A stretch of DNA of 8,563 nt from Lachnospiraceae bacterium (GCA_900764695.1 CAAFOY010000059.1:1-8563), one strand, 5' to 3'. Shown: positions 1 to 8,305, counted from the stretch's first letter. Translations and numbers: made by a program. Notes: a model not told the origin generated them from the sequence alone.

Positions 1-1998
<1,998 letters not shown>

Positions 1999-2176
1999 TT
2001 ATGTAATCCGATTTAGCATTACAGGGATTACTCCCTCTGCTAATAGGAGAAAATAGGGGTACAAAGCGGAACTGTTTTTCAAGAAAATCAAAATATTTTT
2101 TTGAAGTTCCAAGACCGATTTTGATAGCCTATTTTCAATTTAGAAACGCATTATTTATCGTCCTACTAAAGTATAG

Positions 2177-2220
2177 CCCTCTGGTGTAAGCTTGCTTACA
2201 AACCAGAGGGGTTTTGTTTT
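2177..2220 (+). terminator. Rightward-facing intrinsic terminator
   Basis: CCCTCTGG (2177-2184) pairs with CCAGAGGG (2203-2210). The interior TGTAAGC/GCTTACA continues the stem, and GTTTTGTTTT follows at 2211-2220. The T-tract exists only on the plus strand, so it stops transcription moving left to right. No plus-strand gene is visible upstream, so it may insulate the element from the flank or end an antisense transcript. Confidence 0.7.
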
Positions 2221-2231
2221 AGAATATGGCG

Positions 2232-2320
2232 ACTGCCTAAACGAAATAGATGCGCAGCATCTATGAGTTGGCTCGTTGCTATGTTGCTTTTCGTTTTCTA
2301 ATACGACACTGCCTAAACGA
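2232..2320. repeat. 13-bp direct repeat pair flanking a palindrome
   Basis: ACTGCCTAAACGA occurs at 2232-2244 and again at 2308-2320, with start points 76 bases apart. Between them ATAGATGC (2246-2253) and GCATCTAT (2257-2264) form a perfect inverted repeat around a 3-base centre. The arrangement next to a serine recombinase gene suggests recombinase binding or an attachment region, but this is inference; the repeats could also be unrelated. Confidence 0.5.
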
Positions 2321-2338
2321 GTTTGTCATTTTTAAATA

Positions 2339-2429
2339 AAAAAGGTTCATTGAAATTTTGTTTAGTCTCTCAAAAGTCAGACTTAAAAATCTAACTTTTC
2401 GTAAGCTATACAATTCATTGAACCTTTTT
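2339..2429 (-). terminator. 91-bp nested inverted repeat, likely terminator of the secreted-protein operon
   Basis: The outer arms 2339-2354 (AAAAAGGTTCATTGAA) and 2414-2429 (TTCATTGAACCTTTTT) pair at 15 of 16 positions. A middle pair (TTGTTTAG/CTATACAA) and an inner pair (2372-2381 with 2390-2399) pair with single mismatches, so most of the segment can fold into one long rod. Read on the minus strand it lies 28 bases after the stop of the 2458 gene and ends in CCTTTTTTATTT, as an intrinsic terminator would. The plus-strand end is also T-rich, so it may act in both directions. The length and nesting are unusual for a simple terminator, and a small transposable-type repeat is an alternative. 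Confidence 0.6.
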
Positions 2430-2457
2430 ATTTTTTTATTTTGTTTTATTTGTTTCT

Positions 2458-3033
2458 CTATTTTACTTTCTTTATTTTGGACCATTTTCCATAAAGATTT
2501 ACACCATTTTCTTTTCTATATCCTCGAACTTTTACATAATAAATTTTTTTATTTTTTATGTTTTTAATTGTAAAATTAATTTTATTTATATTTAAAGTTC
2601 TTGTTGCTTTCGCCTTAAATTTCTTTGATGTTGATATTTTTATCTGATATCCATTAACACCCTTTAAGACTTTAAGCTTAATCGATATTTTATTTGATGC
2701 TTTCTTTTTTATTTTTTTAATTTTGGCTCTTTTAATAGTTGCATTAACACATTTCTCATCAGATATAACAACTGTTGTTACATTAGTTTCTTCTTTTTGC
2801 TGTGTCGTTACTTTTTGTGTTGTCTTTTCTGTTTCTTTCTGTGTATCTGATTCATAATTAAGTGCTGTTGTTGTAAATTCATTCTGCCATGGGAAAGTTC
2901 CTTCATCACCATTCTTTTCTGTTTTAACTATTTCCCCGGCTCTTGCATTTGCAGAATACAACAATCCGCTTCCCATTATCACTGCCATAGCCAATAAAAC
3001 CCATACATATGTTTTTTTACTAATATTACTCAT
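2458..3033 (-). CDS. Secreted NGDxGTxPW-motif protein with basic Fn3-like domain (short paralogue)
   Basis: This encodes 191 residues from ATG at 3031-3033. An in-frame GTG at 3043-3045 would add four residues, but GGTGA sits just before the ATG and nothing Shine-Dalgarno-like precedes the GTG, so the ATG is preferred. The N-terminus has SKK, a hydrophobic core and SANARA-G, a typical signal peptide cut near residue 32. NGDEGTFPWQNEF follows at 41-53, then a Thr/Gln/Lys-rich linker to about 90. The C-terminal domain (about 96-191) is very lysine-rich, with GYQIKIS..KKF and YGKWSKIKKVK, resembling Fn3-like domains of Lachnospiraceae exported proteins. There is no LPXTG motif and no catalytic motif; the basic domain could hold it on the anionic wall. 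It starts 24 bases after the stop of its larger paralogue and should be co-transcribed with it. The function is not recognised. Confidence 0.85.
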   Translation of the reverse strand: MSNISKKTYVWVLLAMAVIMGSGLLYSANARAGEIVKTEKNGDEGTFPWQNEFTTTALNYESDTQKETEKTTQKVTTQQKEETNVTTVVISDEKCVNATIKRAKIKKIKKKASNKISIKLKVLKGVNGYQIKISTSKKFKAKATRTLNINKINFTIKNIKNKKIYYVKVRGYRKENGVNLYGKWSKIKKVK

Positions 3034-3057
3034 GTCTTTCACCACTTAAAAGTCTGA

Positions 3058-3987
3058 TTATTTATTCTTAACTTTCTTTACCTTACTCCATTTTCCATAT
3101 ACTTTCTTTCCATCTACAATCACATATGTTCTTGCCTTAACAAAATACTTCTTACCGGCTTTCAATTTTTTAACAACTGCCTTTGCCTTTTTTGTGTTTA
3201 TTGTAACAGTTGTTTTCTTTTTAAATTTTTTGTTTAAAGAAACCTTTATCTGATAACCATTTACTCCTGCAACTCTTTTAAGTTTAACTGTTGCTTTTTT
3301 TGCTGATTTTTTCTTAATTGCTTTTTTGATTACAGGTGCTGTCTGATTATTTACTGTATACACAGTTGCTCCGCCAATTGTAGTCTCTGTTGCTGTTGAT
3401 GTAGAAATTGCAGAAGTTCCACCTACACTTGTTGGCTGTGCATTTGAGTTATTATTTGTTGTTACATTCTGTGTTGTTGTTTCCGATGCCTTTGTTGTTT
3501 CAGGCGCTTTTGTTGTTGTCGTCTCTGGTACTGTTGTTGTTTCCTGTGCCTTTGTTGTCGTCTCAGGCGCTTTTGTTGTTGTCGTCTCAGGTGCTTTTGT
3601 TGTTGTTTCCTGTGCCTTTGTTGTCGTCTCTGGCGCTTTTGTTGTTGTTTCAGGCGCTTTTGTTGTCGTCTCTTGATGAGATGTTGTAAAAATATCTTCT
3701 CCCCAATTATCGCCATTTCCTTTTGTTGTAGCATCTATAGTTGTCGTCTCAGGTGCAGTTGTTGTGAATTCATCATTCCATGGGAATGTTCCTTCATCTC
3801 CATTGTTTTCTGTCTCACCTGCATAAAATTCTGCCTCCCAAGGAAGTGTCCCCTGGTCTCCATTAACTTCAGATGTAGTTCCCTCTGCATATGTAACCTT
3901 ATGTCCAAATCCACACATTACTGTTCCAACTAATGCAGTTGAACAAATTACCGCCATAACTTTTTTCCATGCGATTTTTGAAATCAT
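3058..3987 (-). CDS. Secreted Thr-rich repeat protein with two NGDxGTxPW motifs and basic Fn3-like domain
   Basis: This encodes 309 residues, starting at ATG 3985-3987 behind AGAGAGG at a good distance. Residues 1-34 form a signal peptide (basic start, hydrophobic 10-28, VTYA-E cleavage). Cys25 lies in TVMC, a poor lipobox, so this is probably a secreted protein and not a lipoprotein. NGDQGTLPWEAEF (42-54) and NGDEGTFPWNDEF (62-74) are two copies of a motif shared with the next gene; NGDNWGEDIF (91-100) looks like a decayed third copy. Residues 106-172 are tandem 7-8-residue units of the form KAPETTT(T), a low-complexity spacer that could be glycosylated. A Ser/Thr/Asn linker leads to a lysine-rich Fn3-like domain (about 215-309; GYQIKVS at 244-250, YGKWSKVKKVK at the end). 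It is the first gene of a two-gene operon with its smaller paralogue. I do not recognise a function. A wall- or matrix-associated surface protein is the best guess. Confidence 0.88.
   Translation of the reverse strand: MISKIAWKKVMAVICSTALVGTVMCGFGHKVTYAEGTTSEVNGDQGTLPWEAEFYAGETENNGDEGTFPWNDEFTTTAPETTTIDATTKGNGDNWGEDIFTTSHQETTTKAPETTTKAPETTTKAQETTTKAPETTTTKAPETTTKAQETTTVPETTTTKAPETTKASETTTQNVTTNNNSNAQPTSVGGTSAISTSTATETTIGGATVYTVNNQTAPVIKKAIKKKSAKKATVKLKRVAGVNGYQIKVSLNKKFKKKTTVTINTKKAKAVVKKLKAGKKYFVKARTYVIVDGKKVYGKWSKVKKVKNK
3472..3672 (-). repeat. In-frame tandem repeat encoding KAPETTT units
   Basis: About nine units of 18-24 bp encode variants of KAPETTT, KAPETTTT, KAQETTT and KASETTT. Unit lengths are multiples of three, so gain or loss of units would change the length of the Thr-rich spacer without a frameshift. 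Long open frames in the other reading frames here are by-products of the repeat. Confidence 0.85.
3766..3864 (-). repeat. Two tandem copies of the NGDxGTxPWxxEF coding motif
   Basis: Codons at 3826-3864 and 3766-3804 encode two copies of a 13-residue motif. A third copy lies in the downstream paralogue at 2875-2913. The copy at 3766-3804 and the one at 2875-2913 are also close at DNA level, sharing CCATGGGAA and GTTCCTTCATC on the plus strand, which points to recent duplication or gene conversion. Confidence 0.8.
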
Positions 3988-4023
3988 TATTAATACCTCT
4001 CTTCTTCCATATAATTACTTTTT

Positions 4024-4052
4024 ATTCTAACATTTATCAATTTATTATTCAA
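4024..4052 (-). promoter_or_regulatory. Promoter of the secreted-protein operon
   Basis: On the minus strand TTGAAT (4047-4052) is followed after 17 bases by TAGAAT (4024-4029), and TGT directly before the latter makes an extended -10. Transcription would begin near 4017, about 30 bases before the ATG at 3987, leaving room for the AGAGAGG ribosome binding site. Confidence 0.65.
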
Positions 4053-4189
4053 TGAAATATTACTTTGTAAATACTATTCTATGAGTTGTTTTGTTTATTT
4101 TGTGAGTTGCCGATTGCATACATATGTTAGTTTATAGTTTGTTGTTTTTAGGATAATTTGTAGATATCTGTTATTTTGTAAATTATAAA

Positions 4190-4251
4190 TGCAAAAAATA
4201 AAATAGGTAAAGGATTTAATTATAAAAATTTCAATATCTAATCCTCTACCT
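4190..4251 (-). terminator. Intrinsic terminator of the methionine transport operon
   Basis: Read on the minus strand, AGGTAGAGGATT (4240-4251) pairs over 12 bp, including one G-U, with AATCCTTTACCT (4205-4216). ATTTTATTTTTT follows at once. It lies about 130 bases beyond the metQ stop. The wobble pair is a C-A mismatch on the other strand, which supports minus-strand use. Confidence 0.75.
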
Positions 4252-4313
4252 ACTTTTATAGCTCTAAATTTCTGATTATATTTTCTTATGACGCCATATC
4301 ACTCTAATTACGA

Positions 4314-4332
4314 TTGCTCCAGATTGGAGCAA
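4314..4332. repeat. Perfect palindrome TTGCTCCA-gat-TGGAGCAA
   Basis: Two perfect 8-bp arms surround a 3-base centre, 48 bases after the metQ stop. No T-tract follows on either strand, so it is not an intrinsic terminator by itself. It could be an RNA-stabilising hairpin or a protein binding site. Confidence 0.45.
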
Positions 4333-4379
4333 AATACAATGCACACATAATTGATTTATATCATTCTAATATTCTATGA

Positions 4380-5225
4380 TTATTCTCCATCATATGCTAT
4401 AACAGCACCCTGATATTTTTCTTCAATAAACTGTTTAATTTCATCTGATTTCAAAACATCAACCAATGCTTTAATCTTTTCGCTATCTTCATTTCCTTCT
4501 TTTACGGCTATTACGTTTACATAAGTTTTAGCTGCTTCTGAGTCTGATTTTTCATAAGCTAATGCATCTTTGCTTACTGTGTAATTTGCTTCAAGTGCAT
4601 AATTTCCGTTTAATACTACAAATGCTGTTTCATCTACAACTCTTGGTACCTGTGCTGCCTCTAATTCTACAATTTCAACATCATATGGATTTTCAACAAT
4701 ATCGTTTACTGTAGCTTTTATGCCTGCTCCATCTTTTAATTTAATTATGCCATTATCCTGTAATAATAAAAGTGCTCTTGCTTCATTTGTTGTGTCATTA
4801 GGAACTGCAATCTTGTCACCTTTAGCGATATCCTTTAAATCTTTCTTTGTACCAGGATAAATTCCAAATGGTTCATAATGAATCTTTCCTGCAATTGCAA
4901 GATGTGTTCCTTTTTCTTCATTGAACTGCTCTAAATAAGGAATATGCTGAAAATAGTTTGCATCAAATTCTCCACTTTCTACTACGTTATTTGGCTGAAC
5001 ATAATCATCAAATACTTTTACTTCTAATGTGTATCCTTTCTTTTCAAGCAAAGATTTTGCTTCTTCTAAAATTTCTGCATGTGGTGTTGCTGACGCCGCA
5101 ACTGTTATCTTCTTATCATCACTTGCCTTTGCTGAATCTTTGCCATCACTCTTTGCTCCGCATCCTGTTAATGCTCCTACTGCTAAAATTCCTGTTAATA
5201 CTACTGCTAAAATTTTCTTTCTCAT
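4380..5225 (-). CDS. metQ: Methionine ABC transporter substrate-binding lipoprotein MetQ
   Basis: This 281-residue protein captures methionine outside the membrane and delivers it to the MetI permease. Residues 1-22 are a lipoprotein signal ending in the lipobox ALTGC, so Cys22 would be lipidated and anchor it to the outer face of the membrane. The mature part is a full-length NLPA/MetQ domain (about 39-280). It carries the family hallmarks ITVAASATPHAEIL (40-53), GEFDANYFQHIPYL (85-98), VPNDTTNEARALLLLQ (141-156) and NGNYA (206-210), regions that line the ligand pocket in known MetQ structures. The ATG at 5223-5225 has AGGAGG eight bases upstream. It is last in metN-metI-metQ, after a 138-bp AT-rich gap from metI, so it may be co-transcribed or have extra control of its own. 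Substrate is inferred from family and neighbours; closely related NLPA lipoproteins can bind other small amino acids or peptides. Confidence 0.95.
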   Translation of the reverse strand: MRKKILAVVLTGILAVGALTGCGAKSDGKDSAKASDDKKITVAASATPHAEILEEAKSLLEKKGYTLEVKVFDDYVQPNNVVESGEFDANYFQHIPYLEQFNEEKGTHLAIAGKIHYEPFGIYPGTKKDLKDIAKGDKIAVPNDTTNEARALLLLQDNGIIKLKDGAGIKATVNDIVENPYDVEIVELEAAQVPRVVDETAFVVLNGNYALEANYTVSKDALAYEKSDSEAAKTYVNVIAVKEGNEDSEKIKALVDVLKSDEIKQFIEEKYQGAVIAYDGE

Positions 5226-5233
5226 ATATTTTT

Positions 5234-5239
5234 CCTCCT
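5234..5239 (-). promoter_or_regulatory. Ribosome binding site of metQ
   Basis: Minus-strand AGGAGG lies 8 bases before the metQ ATG. It is the strongest Shine-Dalgarno sequence in the transporter operon and fits the usual need for binding protein in excess over permease. Confidence 0.8.
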
Positions 5240-5296
5240 ATTCTCAAACTTAAAAGTTATTAACTATTTGTTATTTAAAATTTGTTTATATTAATT

Positions 5297-5310
5297 AATT
5301 TTGCAAAATT
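5297..5310. repeat. 14-bp palindrome in the metI-metQ gap
   Basis: AATTTTGCAAAATT is a perfect 14-bp palindrome in the middle of the 138-bp metI-metQ spacer; ACTAATTAGT (5334-5343) is a second, shorter one. They could be operator-like sites, or chance in very AT-rich DNA. No convincing promoter or terminator was found in this gap. Confidence 0.35.
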
Positions 5311-5363
5311 GTTTAAGTTATTAATTTATTTTTACTAATTAGTTTTTTATTTTATATTTTTGT

Positions 5364-6023
5364 CTATTTTCTTTTATCAAGTCTTGATGCAACTACCATT
5401 CCTACTGACTGAAATACCTGTACAAGAACTACAAGTAACACAACTGTTACAATCATTATTGCTGAATCATATCTATAATATCCATATCTAATTGCGATAT
5501 CACCTAGGCCTCCGCCTCCGACTGTTCCTGCCATAGCCGAATAGCCAAGAATTGTTCCTATTGCAATTGTTGCTCCTGTTATAAGTGATGTTCTTGATTC
5601 TAAAATCATCACCTTGACAACTATGGTAAAATCATTTGCTCCCATAGCTCTTGCTGCTTCTATAACTCCATAGTCTACTTCTTTCAATGAAGATTCAACC
5701 ATTCGTGCTATAAATGGGATTGCTGCTACAACCAACGGAACAACTGTTGCCGACGAGCCATAACTCTGTCCCACAATAAGCTTTGTTAACGGAATAACTA
5801 AAATCAACAAAATAAGAAATGGAATACTTCTTACAATATTAGCTAATATGTCTAATACTTTATATGCAACTCTATTTGGTTTAAGCCCATCTTTATCAAA
5901 TACAGCCAATAACACTCCCATCGGAAGTCCAAATAAATATCCAACAGCTGTAGACAACAATGTCATATAAAGCGTTTCCAATATTCCATTTAAAATCATA
6001 TTGTTTACTTCACTACTCCACAT
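5364..6023 (-). CDS. metI: Methionine ABC transporter permease MetI
   Basis: This 219-residue integral membrane protein forms the methionine channel as a dimer with two MetN subunits. Hydrophobic segments fall near residues 17-42, 57-85, 91-107, 146-166 and 187-212, the five-helix layout usual for MetI. The cytoplasmic coupling (EAA) loop is EAARAMGANDFTIVVKVMIL (122-141), which docks on the ATPase, and GGGGLGD at 169-175 is typical of the family. Length matches the usual 215-225 residues. Its ATG (6021-6023) overlaps the end of metN by 11 bp, and its ribosome binding site GGAGGTG lies inside metN, so the two genes should be translationally coupled. The stop is TAG at 5364-5366. Confidence 0.95.
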   Translation of the reverse strand: MWSSEVNNMILNGILETLYMTLLSTAVGYLFGLPMGVLLAVFDKDGLKPNRVAYKVLDILANIVRSIPFLILLILVIPLTKLIVGQSYGSSATVVPLVVAAIPFIARMVESSLKEVDYGVIEAARAMGANDFTIVVKVMILESRTSLITGATIAIGTILGYSAMAGTVGGGGLGDIAIRYGYYRYDSAIMIVTVVLLVVLVQVFQSVGMVVASRLDKRK

Positions 6024-7044
6024 AATTGTCCACCTCCTCTATCTCTAAGCCTCTTTCCGTCAAATATTCTTTCATCTTATCAACATTATTGCTGTTTTCC
6101 TGAAATCCTAATATCATTTCTCCTTTAGCAACACCACCAACATTTTTTGTATTAGCTTTTAGAATATTCACTGGCTCGTTAAATTGTAAAATCATATTTG
6201 CAATTACAGGTTCAAATGATGAATTTTCTGAAAACACAATTCTTATATTCTTTCCTTTGCTAATTGTAGATGCTACCTTTTCTGTATTTTCAATATCATT
6301 TCCCAAATCTCTGCTAATAAGTTCTCTCGCTACATCTGATTTAGGGTGTGTAAATATTTCTGATACTTTTCCATCCTCAACAACTTCCCCTGACTTCATA
6401 ATTGCTACATGCGAACAAATCTCTCTGACTACTGACATCTGATGTGTAATAATTACAATCGTTATTCCAAATTTCTGATTTATCTCTTTTAGCAAATCAA
6501 GTATTGACGCTGTTGTCTGCGGATCTAAAGCACTTGTTGCTTCATCACAAAGAAGAATTTTAGGATTTGATGCCAACGCTCTTGCAATTGCAACTCTCTG
6601 TTTTTGTCCTCCTGAAAGCTGAGCCGGATATGCTTTTGCCTTATCACTAAGTCCTACAATTTCAAGTAATTCTTTTGCTCTTTTTCTAGCCTCTGTCTTT
6701 TTCTTCCCATGTATATAAAGTGGAAAGCATATATTTTCAAGAACACTCTTTTGCATAAGCAAATTAAAATGTTGAAATATCATTCCGATATCTTCTCTTT
6801 GCTTTCTAAGTTCTTTCTTAGAAAAACTACCAAGTTCTTTTCCTTTAATAAAAATTTTTCCCTCTGTTGGTTCTTCCAAATAATTAATACATCTTACTAA
6901 TGTACTTTTTCCTGCACCGGACATACCAATGATTCCATATATATCTCCCTGCTCTATTGATAAATTTACATTTTTCAAAGCCTGAACATTTCCATCTTTT
7001 GTAGAATATGTTTTACTTACATTTTGAATTAATATTTCTGACAT
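6013..7044 (-). CDS. metN: Methionine ABC transporter ATP-binding protein MetN
   Basis: This 343-residue ATPase powers the importer on the cytoplasmic face. All nucleotide-binding motifs are intact: Walker A GMSGAGKST (40-48), Q-loop Gln91, signature LSGGQ (143-147), Walker B ILLCDE (163-168) with the SALD D-loop, and the switch His201. Residues from about 260 to the end form a NIL domain, the ACT-like C-terminal regulatory domain of MetN that binds methionine and inhibits transport when internal methionine is high. The length agrees with E. coli MetN (343 aa). The ATG at 7042-7044 is preceded by GAGGTGA. It is the first gene of metN-metI-metQ, with the LysR regulator gene immediately upstream on the same strand. 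Methionine is the expected substrate because of the NIL domain. Confidence 0.96.
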   Translation of the reverse strand: MSEILIQNVSKTYSTKDGNVQALKNVNLSIEQGDIYGIIGMSGAGKSTLVRCINYLEEPTEGKIFIKGKELGSFSKKELRKQREDIGMIFQHFNLLMQKSVLENICFPLYIHGKKKTEARKRAKELLEIVGLSDKAKAYPAQLSGGQKQRVAIARALASNPKILLCDEATSALDPQTTASILDLLKEINQKFGITIVIITHQMSVVREICSHVAIMKSGEVVEDGKVSEIFTHPKSDVARELISRDLGNDIENTEKVASTISKGKNIRIVFSENSSFEPVIANMILQFNEPVNILKANTKNVGGVAKGEMILGFQENSNNVDKMKEYLTERGLEIEEVDNYVE

Positions 7045-7259
7045 GCCCTCACCTCATTTCCATTTTCAATCTAATCAGCATATATACATTTTTCTGTATC
7101 TAATCAACTTGTTTTATTAATATAATTAAATTAGCACTTTATATGTACTTTTTTAACTTTATTAAGTTATTATATATTGTGACTTAATTTTCTTTGTTTC
7201 AATTGTTTTATTCCTTATGTTTTCAAAGTATAACACCTTAGTAGAAATTGTGCTAATCG
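7045..7259 (-). promoter_or_regulatory. Control region of metNIQ with repeated TAATC-type elements
   Basis: This leader has no SAM riboswitch or T-box that I can see, so control is likely at a protein-bound promoter. A TATAAT box is present at 7169-7174 (minus strand) but with no good -35 at the right distance, as is common for activator-dependent promoters. Repeated elements include ATCTAATCA at 7069-7077 and 7098-7106 (plus strand), and an inverted pair ATTAGCAC (7129-7136) / GTGCTAAT (7250-7257). The adjacent LysR protein is the obvious candidate to bind here. This assignment is inference. Confidence 0.4.
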
Positions 7260-7303
7260 AAAAAAAATACAGCTTGTTATAGGTTTTGTCTATAGCAAAC
7301 TGT
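7260..7303 (-). terminator. Intrinsic terminator of the LysR-family gene
   Basis: On the minus strand a 14-position stem (7290-7303 with 7269-7282; one mismatch, one wobble) with a 7-base loop is followed by A then eight T. It begins 11 bases after the regulator stop codon, so the regulator and metNIQ are separate transcription units unless readthrough occurs. Confidence 0.85.
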
Positions 7304-7314
7304 AATTAATCATG

Positions 7315-8226
7315 TTATTCTAATGCTTTATCTTTAAATTTACTTATTTCTTCCAAATATTTCCTTCCCAAAGGACTTACCGTTACTCCTTTTCTTACGA
7401 TATAGCCTATAGTCATTATTTCATCTGACTTTAACTTTACCGCACAATACTCTTCTCCATTTAATTCCTCACAGATAATTCCTGAGCATAGTGTATATCC
7501 ATTAAGCCCAACCATAAGATTAAGAAATGTTGCTCTGTCATTCGCCTTAATAAGCCTTTTATAACTATAAGTACTTAATACTTCTTCTGCAAAATAAAAC
7601 GAATTATTTTTTCCCTGGTCAAATGATAAGCATGGATATTCTTCAAGTTCTTCAAGCGTAACCTCTTTTTTATTTGCCAATGGATGATTTTTCCACAAAT
7701 ATGCATATATATGACACTTTAATATTTCATGAAATTCAACACCTGATTCCTTAAAAAGCTTAGTTAACACTTTTTTATTAAAATCATTTATATATAAAAT
7801 ACCGATTTCACTTTTGAAATTTTTTACATCTTCAATTACATCATAAGTTTTCGTTTCATGAACTTCAAACTCGTATTCATCCATACCAAACTGCTTTACC
7901 ATTTCCACAAATGCACTTACTGCAAATGTGTAATGTTGCATTGATACACTGAATTTTTTCTTTGATTCTTTTTTATCAATATACTTATTTTCTATTAAAT
8001 TGTATTGTTCAACTACCTGTCTGGCGTATCCAATAAATTCCTCTCCCTCAGGAGTAACTGATATTCCTCTATTAGTTCTTCTGAATATTTCTATTCCGGC
8101 TTCTTCTTCTAATTCTTTAATAGCCGCAGAAAGACTCGGCTGTGATATGAACAGATTTCTAGCCGCTTCATTCATTGAGTCCGAATTAGCAACTGTTATT
8201 GCATATCTTAACTGTGTTAAAGTCAT
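7315..8226 (-). CDS. LysR-family transcriptional regulator, probable regulator of metNIQ
   Basis: This 303-residue DNA-binding regulator has the normal LysR length. The winged helix-turn-helix is at the N-terminus: SMNEAARNLFISQPSLSAAI (17-36) is the helix-turn-helix, followed by KELEEEAGIEIFRR and the wing NRGISVTPEG (52-61). A linker helix (62-90) leads to the effector-binding domain (about 92-296). The N-terminus resembles the group of Firmicute LysR regulators that control sulfur amino acid genes, such as methionine-transport regulators of streptococci; that similarity is from memory. Its location directly upstream of metNIQ on the same strand supports a role in methionine uptake, but the terminator between them makes it an independent unit. 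The start ATG (8224-8226) has AGGAGGAG just before it, spaced rather closely. The co-effector is unknown. Confidence 0.92.
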   Translation of the reverse strand: MTLTQLRYAITVANSDSMNEAARNLFISQPSLSAAIKELEEEAGIEIFRRTNRGISVTPEGEEFIGYARQVVEQYNLIENKYIDKKESKKKFSVSMQHYTFAVSAFVEMVKQFGMDEYEFEVHETKTYDVIEDVKNFKSEIGILYINDFNKKVLTKLFKESGVEFHEILKCHIYAYLWKNHPLANKKEVTLEELEEYPCLSFDQGKNNSFYFAEEVLSTYSYKRLIKANDRATFLNLMVGLNGYTLCSGIICEELNGEEYCAVKLKSDEIMTIGYIVRKGVTVSPLGRKYLEEISKFKDKALE

Positions 8227-8267
8227 AACTCCTCCTAATTTATCAAGTTTCTTTTTTCAATGACTTC

Positions 8268-8276
8268 ATTTTAACA
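8268..8276 (-). promoter_or_regulatory. Candidate extended -10 promoter of the LysR-family gene
   Basis: Minus-strand TGTTAAAAT is an extended -10 (TGn plus TAAAAT at 8268-8273), about 42 bases before the start codon. No convincing -35 hexamer is visible at 16-18 bases, so this is a moderate call. Confidence 0.4.
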
Positions 8277-8305
8277 TATTTTTTCCTTATGATTCCATAC
8301 AATTA

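Larger units (their letters stand above)
3988..4379. other. Intergenic region between metQ and the secreted-protein operon
   Basis: These 392 AT-rich bases contain no supportable gene. From right to left they hold a perfect 8-bp palindrome (4314-4332), the terminator downstream of metQ (4190-4251), an AT-rich stretch with no structure I can interpret (about 4053-4189), and the promoter and ribosome binding site of the secreted-protein operon. Confidence 0.7.

Noticed and set aside
2279..2567. Two opposite short frames over the junction and nested inverted repeat
   Set aside because: Their sequences are Lys/Asn- or Phe/Leu-rich products of AT-rich DNA across a terminator-like structure; no ribosome binding site or domain.
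3034..3045. GTG start at 3045 for the small secreted protein
   Set aside because: The GTG lacks a ribosome binding site, while GGTGA in these very bases is well placed for the ATG at 3033.
3472..3672. CRISPR-like array
   Set aside because: The repeats are contiguous coding units of 18-24 bp with no unique spacers.
3408..3689. Open frame on the plus strand encoding a Leu/Ser-rich repeat protein
   Set aside because: It is the complement of the Thr-rich tandem repeat; absence of stops follows from the repeat, and there is no ribosome binding site.
3462..3734. Minus-strand frame encoding Gln/Arg/Lys repeats inside the secreted-protein gene
   Set aside because: Shifted reading of the same tandem repeat; the frame with signal peptide, motif and Fn3-like domain is clearly the real one.
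3985..3987. Lipoprotein reading of the large secreted protein via Cys25
   Set aside because: TVMC does not fit a lipobox (Met directly before Cys) and a normal signal peptidase site follows at VTYA-E.
7045..7259. SAM-I riboswitch or T-box in front of metN
   Set aside because: No recognisable conserved core of either element and no terminator-antiterminator pair between the LysR terminator and metN.
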